The notes below the pieces were generated by a model, which searched no databases, was not told the DNA's origin, and was given only the letters and a program-made list of their open reading frames with translations. From Bernardetia sp. (GTDB lineage: Bacteria > Bacteroidota > Bacteroidia > Cytophagales > Bernardetiaceae): a stretch of DNA of 64,000 nt. Within the stretch, counting starts at the first letter, position 1. Each line of letters begins with the position of its first letter. Of this stretch, positions 43,645-51,658 are shown piece after piece. The stretch is from NCBI RefSeq assembly GCF_020630935.1, contig NZ_JAHDIG010000004.1, positions 25,295-89,294 on the forward strand, given 5' to 3'. The position numbers and the translations under genes were made by a program.

Positions 43645-45258
43645 ATGGCTGCCTGTTACGCTACACACACCTTAGATTTTTCAAAAACCAATCAGTTTTC
43701 ACAGTTATTTTTAGACTTTATTGCTCAAAAAAATGACCTTAAAGAGTTTTATGGACACTTTCCCAATATAGAAAATTTTGAAAAACAGATTGAAATAAAG
43801 GGTAATTCTTTCGAATCAGAAAAGCGAGTAGTCTTAGCAAATGCGTTACAAAATCAGTACAAAAACACTTTAAATCCACCTACAAATCAAATAGAGTTAC
43901 TCAAAAAAGAGACAACTTTCACAGTTACGACAGGACACCAACTCAATATTTATACAGGAACGCTTTATTTTCATTACAAAATTCAGACAGTCATCAATGC
44001 CTGTAAAATTTTGAAAGAGAAATATCCAAAATACGATTTTGTACCAGTCTATTGGATGGCAAGCGAAGACCACGATTTAGAAGAAATTGCTTCCTTTAAT
44101 ATGTTTGGAAAAAAGTATACATGGCAAACTGACCAAAAAGGAGCTGTCGGAAGAATGAATACAAAGGGTTTAGACAATTTAGGCTTTAAGGAAGAAAAAG
44201 CTAAAGAATTAGGCAAATTTTATAAAGATGCAGCAGACAAAAATCAGAATCTAACACAAGCGACAAGAAATATTGTACACTCTTTTTATGGAAAAGATGG
44301 TTTGGTAATCATAGATGGAGACGACAGAGAACTAAAAAAACTATTTATTCCCATCATTAAAAATGAATTACAGAGCCAAAATAGCTATAAAAAAATTGAA
44401 GAAAGCAATAAAAAACTAGATAACTTAGGTTACAAAACACAAGTTACACCAAGAGAGATAAACCTTTTCTACTTAGATGATAATTTGAGGGAACGCATAG
44501 TTGAAGTAGAAAATACTAAAGATGAAGAAAATAACCTTTTCGGCGTTTTGAATACTGACCTTGTTTTTTCAGAAGAAGAATTAATGAAACAAGTAGAGGA
44601 GACTCCAGAAAAATTTAGTCCTAATGTTGCTCTTCGTCCTGTTTATCAAGAAGTAATTTTACCCAACCTTTCCTACACAGGAGGACCAGGCGAACTTGCC
44701 TACTGGCTACAACTCAAATCTATGTTTGAGTATTTTGAAGTAGATTTTCCAATCCTTCTGCCTCGTAATTTCGTTTTGTTCATTCCAAAATTAGTTCATC
44801 AGAAAATGCAAAAGACAAACCTTTCCTTTGAAGATATTTTTGACTCTTTTGATAACCTTAGAATTAATTATGCTACCAAAAATGCAGAAAACGATGTGCT
44901 ACTGGAAAATGAAAAACGAGAATTATTGCAAATCTTTGAAAAAATAGAAGCCAGATCAGAAAAAACAGATATTTCACTTCAAAAATCAGTAGCAGCTGAA
45001 AAAACAAAAGCTCTAAAGCGTATAGAACATCTTTCTAAAAAACTCCGAAAGGCAGAAGAACGCAAACTCTCTGATGCTATTGGTCAGATAAAAGCAGTCA
45101 AGGATAATCTGTTTCCTAGTGGCAGCCTTCAAGAACGACACGACAATTTTTTGAGTTTTGTAATCAATGATAAAGACTTTTTAGAGAAAATACAAGAGGT
45201 TTTAAATCCTTTTGATTTGCGTTTTTTGGTAGTGTATGAAGAAGACAATAATCTGTAA
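43645..45258 (+). CDS. bshC: Bacillithiol biosynthesis cysteine-adding enzyme BshC
   Basis: 537 residues. Family hallmarks: TTFTVTTGHQLNIYTGTLYFHYKIQTVINACKIL (about 92-125), FVPVYWMASEDHDLEEIASFNMFGKKYTW (about 133-160) and YTGGPGELAYWLQLKSMFEYF (about 345). A long C-terminal coiled coil (about 410-500) is typical of BshC. It ligates cysteine to GlcN-malate in the last step of bacillithiol synthesis, so this bacterium probably uses bacillithiol as its thiol buffer. bshA and bshB are not in the window. Confidence 0.95.
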   Translation: MAACYATHTLDFSKTNQFSQLFLDFIAQKNDLKEFYGHFPNIENFEKQIEIKGNSFESEKRVVLANALQNQYKNTLNPPTNQIELLKKETTFTVTTGHQLNIYTGTLYFHYKIQTVINACKILKEKYPKYDFVPVYWMASEDHDLEEIASFNMFGKKYTWQTDQKGAVGRMNTKGLDNLGFKEEKAKELGKFYKDAADKNQNLTQATRNIVHSFYGKDGLVIIDGDDRELKKLFIPIIKNELQSQNSYKKIEESNKKLDNLGYKTQVTPREINLFYLDDNLRERIVEVENTKDEENNLFGVLNTDLVFSEEELMKQVEETPEKFSPNVALRPVYQEVILPNLSYTGGPGELAYWLQLKSMFEYFEVDFPILLPRNFVLFIPKLVHQKMQKTNLSFEDIFDSFDNLRINYATKNAENDVLLENEKRELLQIFEKIEARSEKTDISLQKSVAAEKTKALKRIEHLSKKLRKAEERKLSDAIGQIKAVKDNLFPSGSLQERHDNFLSFVINDKDFLEKIQEVLNPFDLRFLVVYEEDNNL

Positions 45259-45380
45259 TATTAGTTTATTCCTCCCTTCTCAAACCTTGTTATTCTACAA
45301 ACTATTCCTTTGCAAAAGCCTGTTTTTCACAAAGAAATACGTATTTTTGTAATCTAAAATAAAGTACCAAACTATGTAAG

Positions 45381-45398
45381 GATAAGGCATGCCTTATC
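45381..45398. repeat. GATAAGGCATGCCTTATC palindrome
   Basis: 18-bp perfect palindrome ending 22 bp before the ATG of the acyl-CoA dehydrogenase, in flanks (AAG before, TCTATC after) shared with the ftsY-leader copy. It lies downstream of a -7-like TATTTTTG (45342-45349). Confidence 0.7.
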
Positions 45399-45420
45399 TC
45401 TATCAAAAAAATATAAACAA

Positions 45421-46677
45421 ATGAACACAACACTTGAACATAACCAAACACACAACGGACAATACAAACCAGCAGAGGAATCTAGCATTACGCCAAAAAA
45501 TATAAACGACCAGTTCGTTTCTCCAGATTTTTATGCTTTAGATTCACTTCTTACAGAAGAACAAAAACTTATTCGTAGTTCAGTACGTGAATTTATTAAG
45601 AAAGAAGTTTCTCCCATCATCGAAGAGTGTGCAGATAAGCATATTTTTCCAAACTGGCTGATTCCTAAATTTGGTGAAATTGGTTGCTTTGGACCTTCTA
45701 TCCCAGAAGAATACGGAGGGGGAGGAATGGATTACATTTCTTACGGCTTAGTAATGCAAGAAATCGAACGTGGCGACTCTGGAATGCGTTCTATGGCTTC
45801 TGTACAGTCTTCGCTTGTGATGTATCCAATTTATAAATTCGGAAATGAGGAGCAACGTAAAAAATATTTACCAAAATTAGCCTCTGGCGAATGGTTAGGT
45901 TGTTTTGGTCTGACAGAGCCAAATCATGGTTCAAATCCTTCTGGTATGCTCACTACTATCAAAGATATGGGCGACCACTATTTGCTAAATGGCTCAAAAA
46001 TGTGGATTACAAACTCTCCAGAGTCTGATGTGGCTGTTGTATGGGCGAAAAATGAAGAAGGACGTATCAAAGGCGTAATTGTAGAGAAGGGAATGGAAGG
46101 CTTTTCTGCTCCAGTAATTAAAGATAAATGGTCGCTTCGTGCAAGCGTTACGGGTGAACTTGTTTTTGATAATGTAAAAGTGCCGAAAGAAAATTTATTA
46201 CCAAACAAAGACGGTTTGGGCGCACCTATGATGTGTTTGGATTCGGCTCGTTATGGTATTTCTTGGGGAGCTTTAGGAGCTGCAATGGATTGTTATGACA
46301 CAGCTCGTCGTTATGCAGCAGAACGTATTCAGTTTGATAAGCCGATTGCTTCGTTCCAACTTATTCAGAAGAAACTAGCTGAAATGCTTACCGAAATCAC
46401 GAAAGGACAACTTTTGAGTTGGAGACTTGGAACGCTTATGAACGAAGGAAAAGCAACGACAGCACAAATTTCGATGGCAAAACGCAACAACGTAGAAATT
46501 GCTATCAATATTGCTAGAGAAGCTCGTCAGATTTTGGGAGGAATGGGAATCACTGGAGAATATCCAATTATGCGCCACATGGCAAACCTTGAATCTGTCT
46601 TGACGTATGAAGGAACACACGATATTCACTTACTCATTTTGGGTAGAGAAATCACTGGTATTCCTGCTTTTGGATAA
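45421..46677 (+). CDS. Acyl-CoA dehydrogenase, glutaryl-CoA dehydrogenase type
   Basis: 418 residues. Acyl-CoA dehydrogenase fold with CFGLTEPNHGSNPSGMLT and GLGAPMMCLDSARYGISWGALGAA. The GCDH-type features are RSMASVQSSLVMYPI (the Arg that binds the glutaryl carboxylate) and the catalytic Glu in YEGTHDIHLLILGREITGIPAF. Expected reaction: FAD-dependent oxidative decarboxylation of glutaryl-CoA to crotonyl-CoA in Lys/Trp breakdown. The N-terminal 35 residues are polar and variable. Single gene, with a palindrome in front and a terminator behind. Confidence 0.88.
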   Translation: MNTTLEHNQTHNGQYKPAEESSITPKNINDQFVSPDFYALDSLLTEEQKLIRSSVREFIKKEVSPIIEECADKHIFPNWLIPKFGEIGCFGPSIPEEYGGGGMDYISYGLVMQEIERGDSGMRSMASVQSSLVMYPIYKFGNEEQRKKYLPKLASGEWLGCFGLTEPNHGSNPSGMLTTIKDMGDHYLLNGSKMWITNSPESDVAVVWAKNEEGRIKGVIVEKGMEGFSAPVIKDKWSLRASVTGELVFDNVKVPKENLLPNKDGLGAPMMCLDSARYGISWGALGAAMDCYDTARRYAAERIQFDKPIASFQLIQKKLAEMLTEITKGQLLSWRLGTLMNEGKATTAQISMAKRNNVEIAINIAREARQILGGMGITGEYPIMRHMANLESVLTYEGTHDIHLLILGREITGIPAFG

Positions 46678-46699
46678 GCATTTATAGATTTATTGACAC

Positions 46700-46743
46700 A
46701 AAAAATCATTATCAATTAATAATTTTGATAATGATTTTTTTAT
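46700..46743. terminator. Bidirectional terminator
   Basis: Perfect 16-bp stem AAAAAATCATTATCAA / TTGATAATGATTTTTT with a 9-nt loop, between convergent genes. Confidence 0.9.
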
Positions 46744-46762
46744 TGACTTAATAAAACTTCTT

Positions 46763-47416
46763 CTAATTAAAAATCTCGCCTTTCTTCACGCCAATATAGG
46801 TCATCATTGGGTTTTCACAAACGATAGTTCCTTTTATTGGGACAAGATTTTTACCTTCGTGTGTTTCTACATTATTTTCTCCACCTTCTGCATCAATTTC
46901 AAGAACTACCTTTTCATCAGAAAACTCGACTACTTTTAGAGTTCCTTTCTTAACAACACTTATTTTCATTCCTGCATCACTAATTGTCATAAGATTAAAT
47001 AGTGGAGCTACTTTTTCATCGCTATTTGTATCTTCAAAATTGGCAGTCATTGGTGCTTTTAACATGCTCTTCTTCCCATTAAAACCAAGTTGTAGAGTAT
47101 GCTGTTGCCCGTCTTTTTCTTGTACAAGATTGATGGCTACAATAACTTTGTCTTTACTATCATTGGCAATATTAAATATGGGTTTTGCATCTTTAAAATC
47201 TAGTTTTTTGCCATCCATAGTTACATCTATTTTGGCAGTAGCTTTATCAGCATTGCTAATATTTGAAGTTTCTACGTCTGTGCCTAACATTGCACCTGTT
47301 ACTTCTTCGGCTATGGTTTCATTGATTTTGTCTTCAATTGCTTTTTTAGGATTACAAGAAGAAAAAGCAGCCATAAAGAGTGCCAATACAAAAAAGTTTA
47401 TGATTTGAGTTTTCAT
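46763..47416 (-). CDS. Lipoprotein, unknown
   Basis: 217 residues. Lipoprotein signal with lipobox FSSCN (Cys at about 20), then a helical stretch (KKAIEDKINETIAEEVTGAML) and a beta-rich C-terminal domain (ATAKIDVTMDGKKLDFKDAKPIFNIANDSKDKVIVAINLVQ ... KGTLKVVEFSDEKVVLEIDAEGG). No family recognised. It lies 148 bp downstream of the DUF4412 gene on the same strand, and both look like envelope proteins. Confidence 0.65.
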   Translation of the reverse strand: MKTQIINFFVLALFMAAFSSCNPKKAIEDKINETIAEEVTGAMLGTDVETSNISNADKATAKIDVTMDGKKLDFKDAKPIFNIANDSKDKVIVAINLVQEKDGQQHTLQLGFNGKKSMLKAPMTANFEDTNSDEKVAPLFNLMTISDAGMKISVVKKGTLKVVEFSDEKVVLEIDAEGGENNVETHEGKNLVPIKGTIVCENPMMTYIGVKKGEIFN

Positions 47417-47564
47417 GAGATTATTTTTGTGATAAATGGTAGTTTGTAAAATTAGTATTCCTAAAGAGTATTTGTTTTAAAAAAGTGAGCCAAGGCAAAA
47501 CCTAAGCCCACTCTGATACAAACTACTCTATCAGAAAAAATAGATAAATTTGATGATGTGTAAC

Positions 47565-48554
47565 TTAGTTGTTTTGTCCACCTTTCATAAGTCCAGACAT
47601 ATCCATGACTTTATAGTTACTCATATTGATAGATGAGTTTTGATTTTCATTGATTTCTGTAACAGTCATTTTTACTTTTTCGCCAGTTTTTTTATCTGTT
47701 GATTCTATTTCCATTGTAAACTCCATAGGGATTGCCATAAGCTGATTTTTTTCCTTTTTATTTTGAAGAAACATCCCTGCAAAGGCTTTAAATTGTGAGA
47801 GTTGTACTTGTTTGGTTGTCCAAGAAATAGCTTTCATATCGTCAGTTTCCATAATTGTTTCAGAACAAGTGTAGCCTAAAATATTCTTTGTACGTCCTGT
47901 ACGAGTAATCTTGACACCTTTCATCGCCTCTTCTGCATTTTGCTCTTGGTCTTGTGCTTGCTCATAATTTTCAACATTTGGAATCTTCATCGCTACGGCT
48001 TGTTTGTTCTCTTCCATAAGCGTAATCATAGCTTGCTGAGAACCGTCAACAATAATCTTAGAGTGTATTTTTTCTGTTTTTTCTTCTGATGTAGCTTCTA
48101 ACATTTCCATCGCCATATAATTGGGGTCAGCAGAATTGTAATAACGCATAAACATATCGCCGTCTTTCTTTCCATTTTTCTTATACATTTCTGTATGCAT
48201 GGTAAAATTAGAATTGAAGCTGTAGCTAGACTTTACTTCTATATTTCCACTTCCACCAAGCATTTTATTTAGAAATTCCGTTCCATCATTTTCTTGATTT
48301 TCTGAAGAAGAATTATCAGACGTATTTTCTATATTGTCATCATCATCATTTTTTTTCTTCTTTTTCTTCTTACGCTTGAAAAGTCCTTCGATAGCATCTA
48401 AGCCTTCATCTATTTTGTTGTCGATTTTATTATCGATGCGATTGTTTGTTTTTTGCTTGGCACGTTCTTTAGTGCGTTCTATGGTGTTGTTTTGTGCAGT
48501 TGCTTGTATTGAAAATGCAATACTCAATAGTGCAATTAAAAAATAACTTTTCAT
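47565..48554 (-). CDS. Exported DUF4412-domain protein
   Basis: 329 residues with a signal peptide (ending ATAQ, residue 21). A striking low-complexity region follows (KRKKKKKKKNDDDDNIENTSDNSSSE, about 60-90; longer than shown in either direction), then the DUF4412 core with MFMRYYNSADPNYMAMEML, ARTKNILGYTCSETIMETDD-like residues and AISWTTKQV. The family occurs in Bacteroidota periplasm without known function. The poly-Lys/poly-Asp tract is encoded by AAA/AAG and GAT runs and includes an 8-nt homopolymer. Confidence 0.75.
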   Translation of the reverse strand: MKSYFLIALLSIAFSIQATAQNNTIERTKERAKQKTNNRIDNKIDNKIDEGLDAIEGLFKRKKKKKKKNDDDDNIENTSDNSSSENQENDGTEFLNKMLGGSGNIEVKSSYSFNSNFTMHTEMYKKNGKKDGDMFMRYYNSADPNYMAMEMLEATSEEKTEKIHSKIIVDGSQQAMITLMEENKQAVAMKIPNVENYEQAQDQEQNAEEAMKGVKITRTGRTKNILGYTCSETIMETDDMKAISWTTKQVQLSQFKAFAGMFLQNKKEKNQLMAIPMEFTMEIESTDKKTGEKVKMTVTEINENQNSSINMSNYKVMDMSGLMKGGQNN

Positions 48555-48734
48555 AATAATTGAATTTTGATTAGAGTAGTAGTGTTTAAAAATAGAATGA
48601 AAACAATCTGTATTTAATTACTTCCTTCACTGCTACATACAAAAAACAACGTACAAACTAGCTCATTGAAGAGGAAAAAAAATTGTTTTTTTTCAAAAGC
48701 GCAAATAACAACCCTTATCACAGGTACTTTTGTA

Positions 48735-48885
48735 GGTGGTGTTACACAAAGTATGATGAGTATTTGTATTTTGATATTGAGTGTAAATTATCGTCGGTGA
48801 GACATCACCAATGGCGAAAAAAAAGCCGTTGTTGGTGTCTCCACCAACAACCAATATCCTCCATCATACTTTTTACAACACCATC
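48735..48885. repeat. 151-bp nested inverted-repeat element
   Basis: Outer arms 48735-48759 and 48861-48885 are about 76% complementary (TGGTGTT and AAGTATGATG blocks perfect). Inside are GATATTG (48773-48779) / CAATATC (48852-48858), GGTGA/TCACC (48796-48808) and a perfect 10-bp hairpin GTTGTTGGTG / CACCAACAAC (48828-48851). It fills much of the 358-bp gap; the overlapping plus-strand frame has no coding character. Confidence 0.65.
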
Positions 48886-48912
48886 AAATTTTATTCTAAT
48901 AGTATTATGCCT

Positions 48913-49428
48913 TTATATAAAAAGCAATAATAAGGTAAGCACCACGCCAGCCAAAGTAAAATATAGTCCTTTTTTGAATACACTGGTTTTGGGCAGAAAC
49001 ATAAAAAAAGATGAGAAGGAGAAAAATAGAAGAGCTACCCCAAAGAAAATGTTGAAATAATATAATGGGTCTCCAGATTTAGAAGCGTGAAAATGTGTCA
49101 TTTTATCTAATAAAAAAGGCAGTTTTTTGAGTGTATATTCAGCAACTCCACTCTCTTTATCATAAACTCCTTCTTTAAAATAGATTTTATTTTGGTCTTC
49201 TTCAGTAGCTTTGAAACGTCTTATTTCCAGTAGTTTTCCAAGCTCCTCTGAAGAAGTATTTGGTTTAATTTGTTTTGTAAAGTGTTCTTCTTGCTTAAAA
49301 ATATCAGTGTTTCTAAAAATCAAAACTACTCCACTAAGAGCATATACACTCATAATTCCAACTAAAAAAAAGCCTAAATACCTATGAACAACTCTTACCT
49401 TGAGAGAAAAAGAATTTTTACCTGCCAT
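48913..49428 (-). CDS. Small PepSY-type membrane protein
   Basis: 171 residues. An N-terminal transmembrane helix with the VRVVHRYLGFFLVGIMSVYALSGVVLIFRN pattern of PepSY-TM proteins (about 10-39), a periplasmic domain (about 45-110) and two C-terminal transmembrane helices (about 117-140, 148-170), with FHASKSGDPLYYFNIFFGVALLFFS matching the 'lHxg..g....' motif. Shorter than full PepSY-TM reductases and without a catalytic domain. The C-terminus is very hydrophobic with no tail. Confidence 0.7.
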   Translation of the reverse strand: MAGKNSFSLKVRVVHRYLGFFLVGIMSVYALSGVVLIFRNTDIFKQEEHFTKQIKPNTSSEELGKLLEIRRFKATEEDQNKIYFKEGVYDKESGVAEYTLKKLPFLLDKMTHFHASKSGDPLYYFNIFFGVALLFFSFSSFFMFLPKTSVFKKGLYFTLAGVVLTLLLLFI

Positions 49429-49541
49429 TGTTTTCTTGATTAAATTTTAAAAAATTAGCTTCTAAATTATATTTATTTAGAATAATTTTAAATAAAGCCT
49501 AAAAATAGTAAATCCTTTTTGTTTTTTATAGTCTAAAACAA

Positions 49542-49572
49542 AAAAAACTTGGTAGTTGATACCAAGTTTTTT
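49542..49572. terminator. Terminator after the NAD(P)-binding protein gene
   Basis: Perfect 13-bp stem AAAAAACTTGGTA / TACCAAGTTTTTT with a 5-nt loop. It follows the 49595 gene on the minus strand and has T runs in both directions. Confidence 0.9.
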
Positions 49573-49594
49573 ATTCTAATTTTCTGTAAGTCTT

Positions 49595-50230
49595 TTATAC
49601 TTCTGCTAGTGCTTCTTTGATTTTTTTACTGCCACTTTGCATTGTAATTACTTTGTTGGAAGTGGAGTAGTTATCCAATAATCCGACAAGCGTATCAGCA
49701 ACATCTTCGATAGGATTTTCACCTGCCTTTTCAATATCCACTTCTATCTTTCCAGTTCCTTCTTCATCTTTGAGCGCACTAGGTTGCAAGATAGTGTAAT
49801 CTAAACTTGTATTTTTCATCAGCCACTTATCAGCATAATGCTTTGAAACATAATAGTCTATCATATCTTTTGGTAGTTGTTCCCATTTATCAGTATCTGT
49901 TGCAAAGACTGTACTGAGCATAATGTAACGCTTGATGTTTTTCTTCTCAGCTACTTCCATTGTTTTGATAGCTCCGTGCAAGTCGGTTTGTAAAAGGTCT
50001 TCTCCCCTAGAGCCAGATACAAAAAATATAGCTTCTACATCGTTTGGAATCTGTTTTTCCATATCTGACTTCGAAGAGCTTAAATCTAATGCTATTTGAG
50101 AGTAGTTTTCGGCTTCAAAAAGTTTTTCATCTTTTCGTGTTGTTCCTACTACATGGTGGTCTTGGGCTAAAAGTTTTTCTGTGAGAGAGTTACCAACTCT
50201 ACCACTTGCTCCAATGACTAATACTTTCAT
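49595..50230 (-). CDS. NAD(P)-binding atypical SDR (YwnB/SDR_a5-like)
   Basis: 211 residues. Rossmann motif VLVIGASGRVGNSLTEKLL (3-21), IFFVSGSRGEDLLQTD, YIMLSTVFATDT and the DYTILQPSALKDEEGTGKI stretch of NmrA/SDR_a5-type proteins. The active-site Tyr-x-x-x-Lys is represented by YYVSKHYADK. Likely a small NADPH-binding oxidoreductase or redox sensor. Single gene. Confidence 0.82.
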   Translation of the reverse strand: MKVLVIGASGRVGNSLTEKLLAQDHHVVGTTRKDEKLFEAENYSQIALDLSSSKSDMEKQIPNDVEAIFFVSGSRGEDLLQTDLHGAIKTMEVAEKKNIKRYIMLSTVFATDTDKWEQLPKDMIDYYVSKHYADKWLMKNTSLDYTILQPSALKDEEGTGKIEVDIEKAGENPIEDVADTLVGLLDNYSTSNKVITMQSGSKKIKEALAEV

Positions 50231-50346
50231 ATTTATTGGTATGGTTTAGTTTAAAAAATGTGTACAATAAAACAACCGTTGTTGGAAAGGATGGTTTTGT
50301 TTTTTTTGAAGAGGGTCAGTTTTTTAGACTTTTGAGGTCTTTTACC

Positions 50347-50401
50347 ATTGTTGGTTTTTTGTTTCGGCTTGCCGTTACAGTAACCAACAATCAATATAAA
50401 G
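50347..50401. repeat. TTGTTGGTT inverted repeat with inner hairpin
   Basis: ATTGTTGGTT (50347-50356) / AACCAACAAT (50392-50401), perfect 10 bp. CGGC-TT-GCCG lies in the loop (50365-50374). The arms resemble the GTTGTTGG hairpins at 13629 and 48828. Confidence 0.55.
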
Positions 50402-50490
50402 AATAGGTTTTAGTAAGTTTGTGGTAGTGCTTTTTGTTAGTGGCACTTCGTTAAAATACCAATAAAGGTGGAAATTTAGAACTGCTCAAC

Positions 50491-50536
50491 TCAGCAAGAT
50501 GCCGAATACATACAAGCCACTCACAAGATGCGAGTG
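50491..50536. repeat. Two tandem small hairpins with the same CAAGATG loop
   Basis: TCAGCAAGATGCCGA (50491-50505) and CACTCACAAGATGCGAGTG (50518-50536). Both are stem-loops over a CAAGATG loop, locally more GC-rich than surroundings, directly past the end of the DUF4365 gene. Confidence 0.55.
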
Positions 50537-50556
50537 ATGTCTGGGGGAAGTATAAC

Positions 50557-51594
50557 TTAGTAAATTTTTTCGTATAACCATTGAGATAGCTTGTTTGACA
50601 TTTTACTTGATACTTTGAATTCTTCAATCATTGAATTACAAGAGTCTATTGTTCTTCCTCTTGCATTTGCAAGATTTGGGTATTCAGTAGGGAAAGCTGA
50701 TACTTGTCTTCTTAATGCTATCAAAGTTTTGGTAGAAATTCTTATTGTATCATCTAATTTATTTATACTGTCATATACGTTTTCTAGACTTGTATAATCT
50801 TTAGTCTCATATAGATAGATAATTATAACTTTTTCAAAATCAATGAATGTATCTGCAAATTTATTACTAAAATTATTAATCAATGTATTGATTTCCCTTG
50901 AGCTTTTGTTCATTATTTGTGATACATCAGCCATAGAATTTTTGACTTCTCTGTTTTTGTTAGATAACTTTTTAGATGTATAATATTTCATTCTATTCGT
51001 ATTTATAACAAGGACTTTTTTCATGTTATTCATAACTTTAGTTATCTGTAGTATTATCTCAGTGAGAATATTTAGATTTTCGCTTGCATTTGATATTCTC
51101 TCTATTTCTTCTTTAGAAACTTCATTATTTATATATTGAGATAAAAAATCATTCTGTATATCACTTTGTATAATTTTACTTAATTCAGTTATAGAATGTT
51201 TACCTAAGACTTTAGTTTTAGGTATTTCAATTTTCCACTTACTACTTGTTTTAGTTATAGTTTTATTATTGATAATTTCCCAATAAACTAAATTGTCTTC
51301 TTGAACATAGAGAATAATAACTATTGGAATAGCTAGATTTAGCCAATAACCTTGATGAACACGACTTATATAATAGGTAAAGCTATCTTCTTTTTCATGA
51401 ACATTACCTTTTCCACTCTTAATTTGAGCAGCAAGAAATTTACCAGTAGGGTTTCCGTTTATAGCTTCTTCAATTAAAGCATCTATTCCTACATCCACTA
51501 AAGGCTGGTCTCTGTAAACCCACTGTATATCTTCAGTAAATATCATACCTGCCTTTAATACTCCTGACCTCTCCTTGTAATTAAACCTTAGCAT
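50557..51594 (-). CDS. DUF4365-domain putative PD-(D/E)XK nuclease with helical C-terminal domain
   Basis: 345 residues. The N-terminal 150 residues match DUF4365: ERSGV..AGMIFTEDIQWVYRDQPLVDVGIDALIEE then FLAAQIKSGKGNV, giving the nuclease-like triad Asp34/Asp38, Gln57 and Lys59. The rest (about 150-345) is helical and Asn/Ser/Lys-rich (KKVLVINTNRMKYYTSKKLSNKNREVKNSMADVSQIMNKSSREINTLINNFSN), with no known domain. It looks more AT-rich in codon use than mfd next to it, and repeats flank it, consistent with acquisition. DUF4365 is found in defence and mobile contexts; a role here is inference. It is the only clear accessory gene in the window. Confidence 0.75.
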   Translation of the reverse strand: MLRFNYKERSGVLKAGMIFTEDIQWVYRDQPLVDVGIDALIEEAINGNPTGKFLAAQIKSGKGNVHEKEDSFTYYISRVHQGYWLNLAIPIVIILYVQEDNLVYWEIINNKTITKTSSKWKIEIPKTKVLGKHSITELSKIIQSDIQNDFLSQYINNEVSKEEIERISNASENLNILTEIILQITKVMNNMKKVLVINTNRMKYYTSKKLSNKNREVKNSMADVSQIMNKSSREINTLINNFSNKFADTFIDFEKVIIIYLYETKDYTSLENVYDSINKLDDTIRISTKTLIALRRQVSAFPTEYPNLANARGRTIDSCNSMIEEFKVSSKMSNKLSQWLYEKIY

Positions 51595-51658
51595 ATTTTT
51601 TTAATTAAAATTTAGTTAATTATCATAGAACAATATTTTTTCGATAAAAAACTCTTCT

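Noticed and set aside
48683..49060. 125-codon plus-strand frame
   Set aside because: Runs through a nested inverted-repeat element and into the antisense of the PepSY gene; translation looks like noise.
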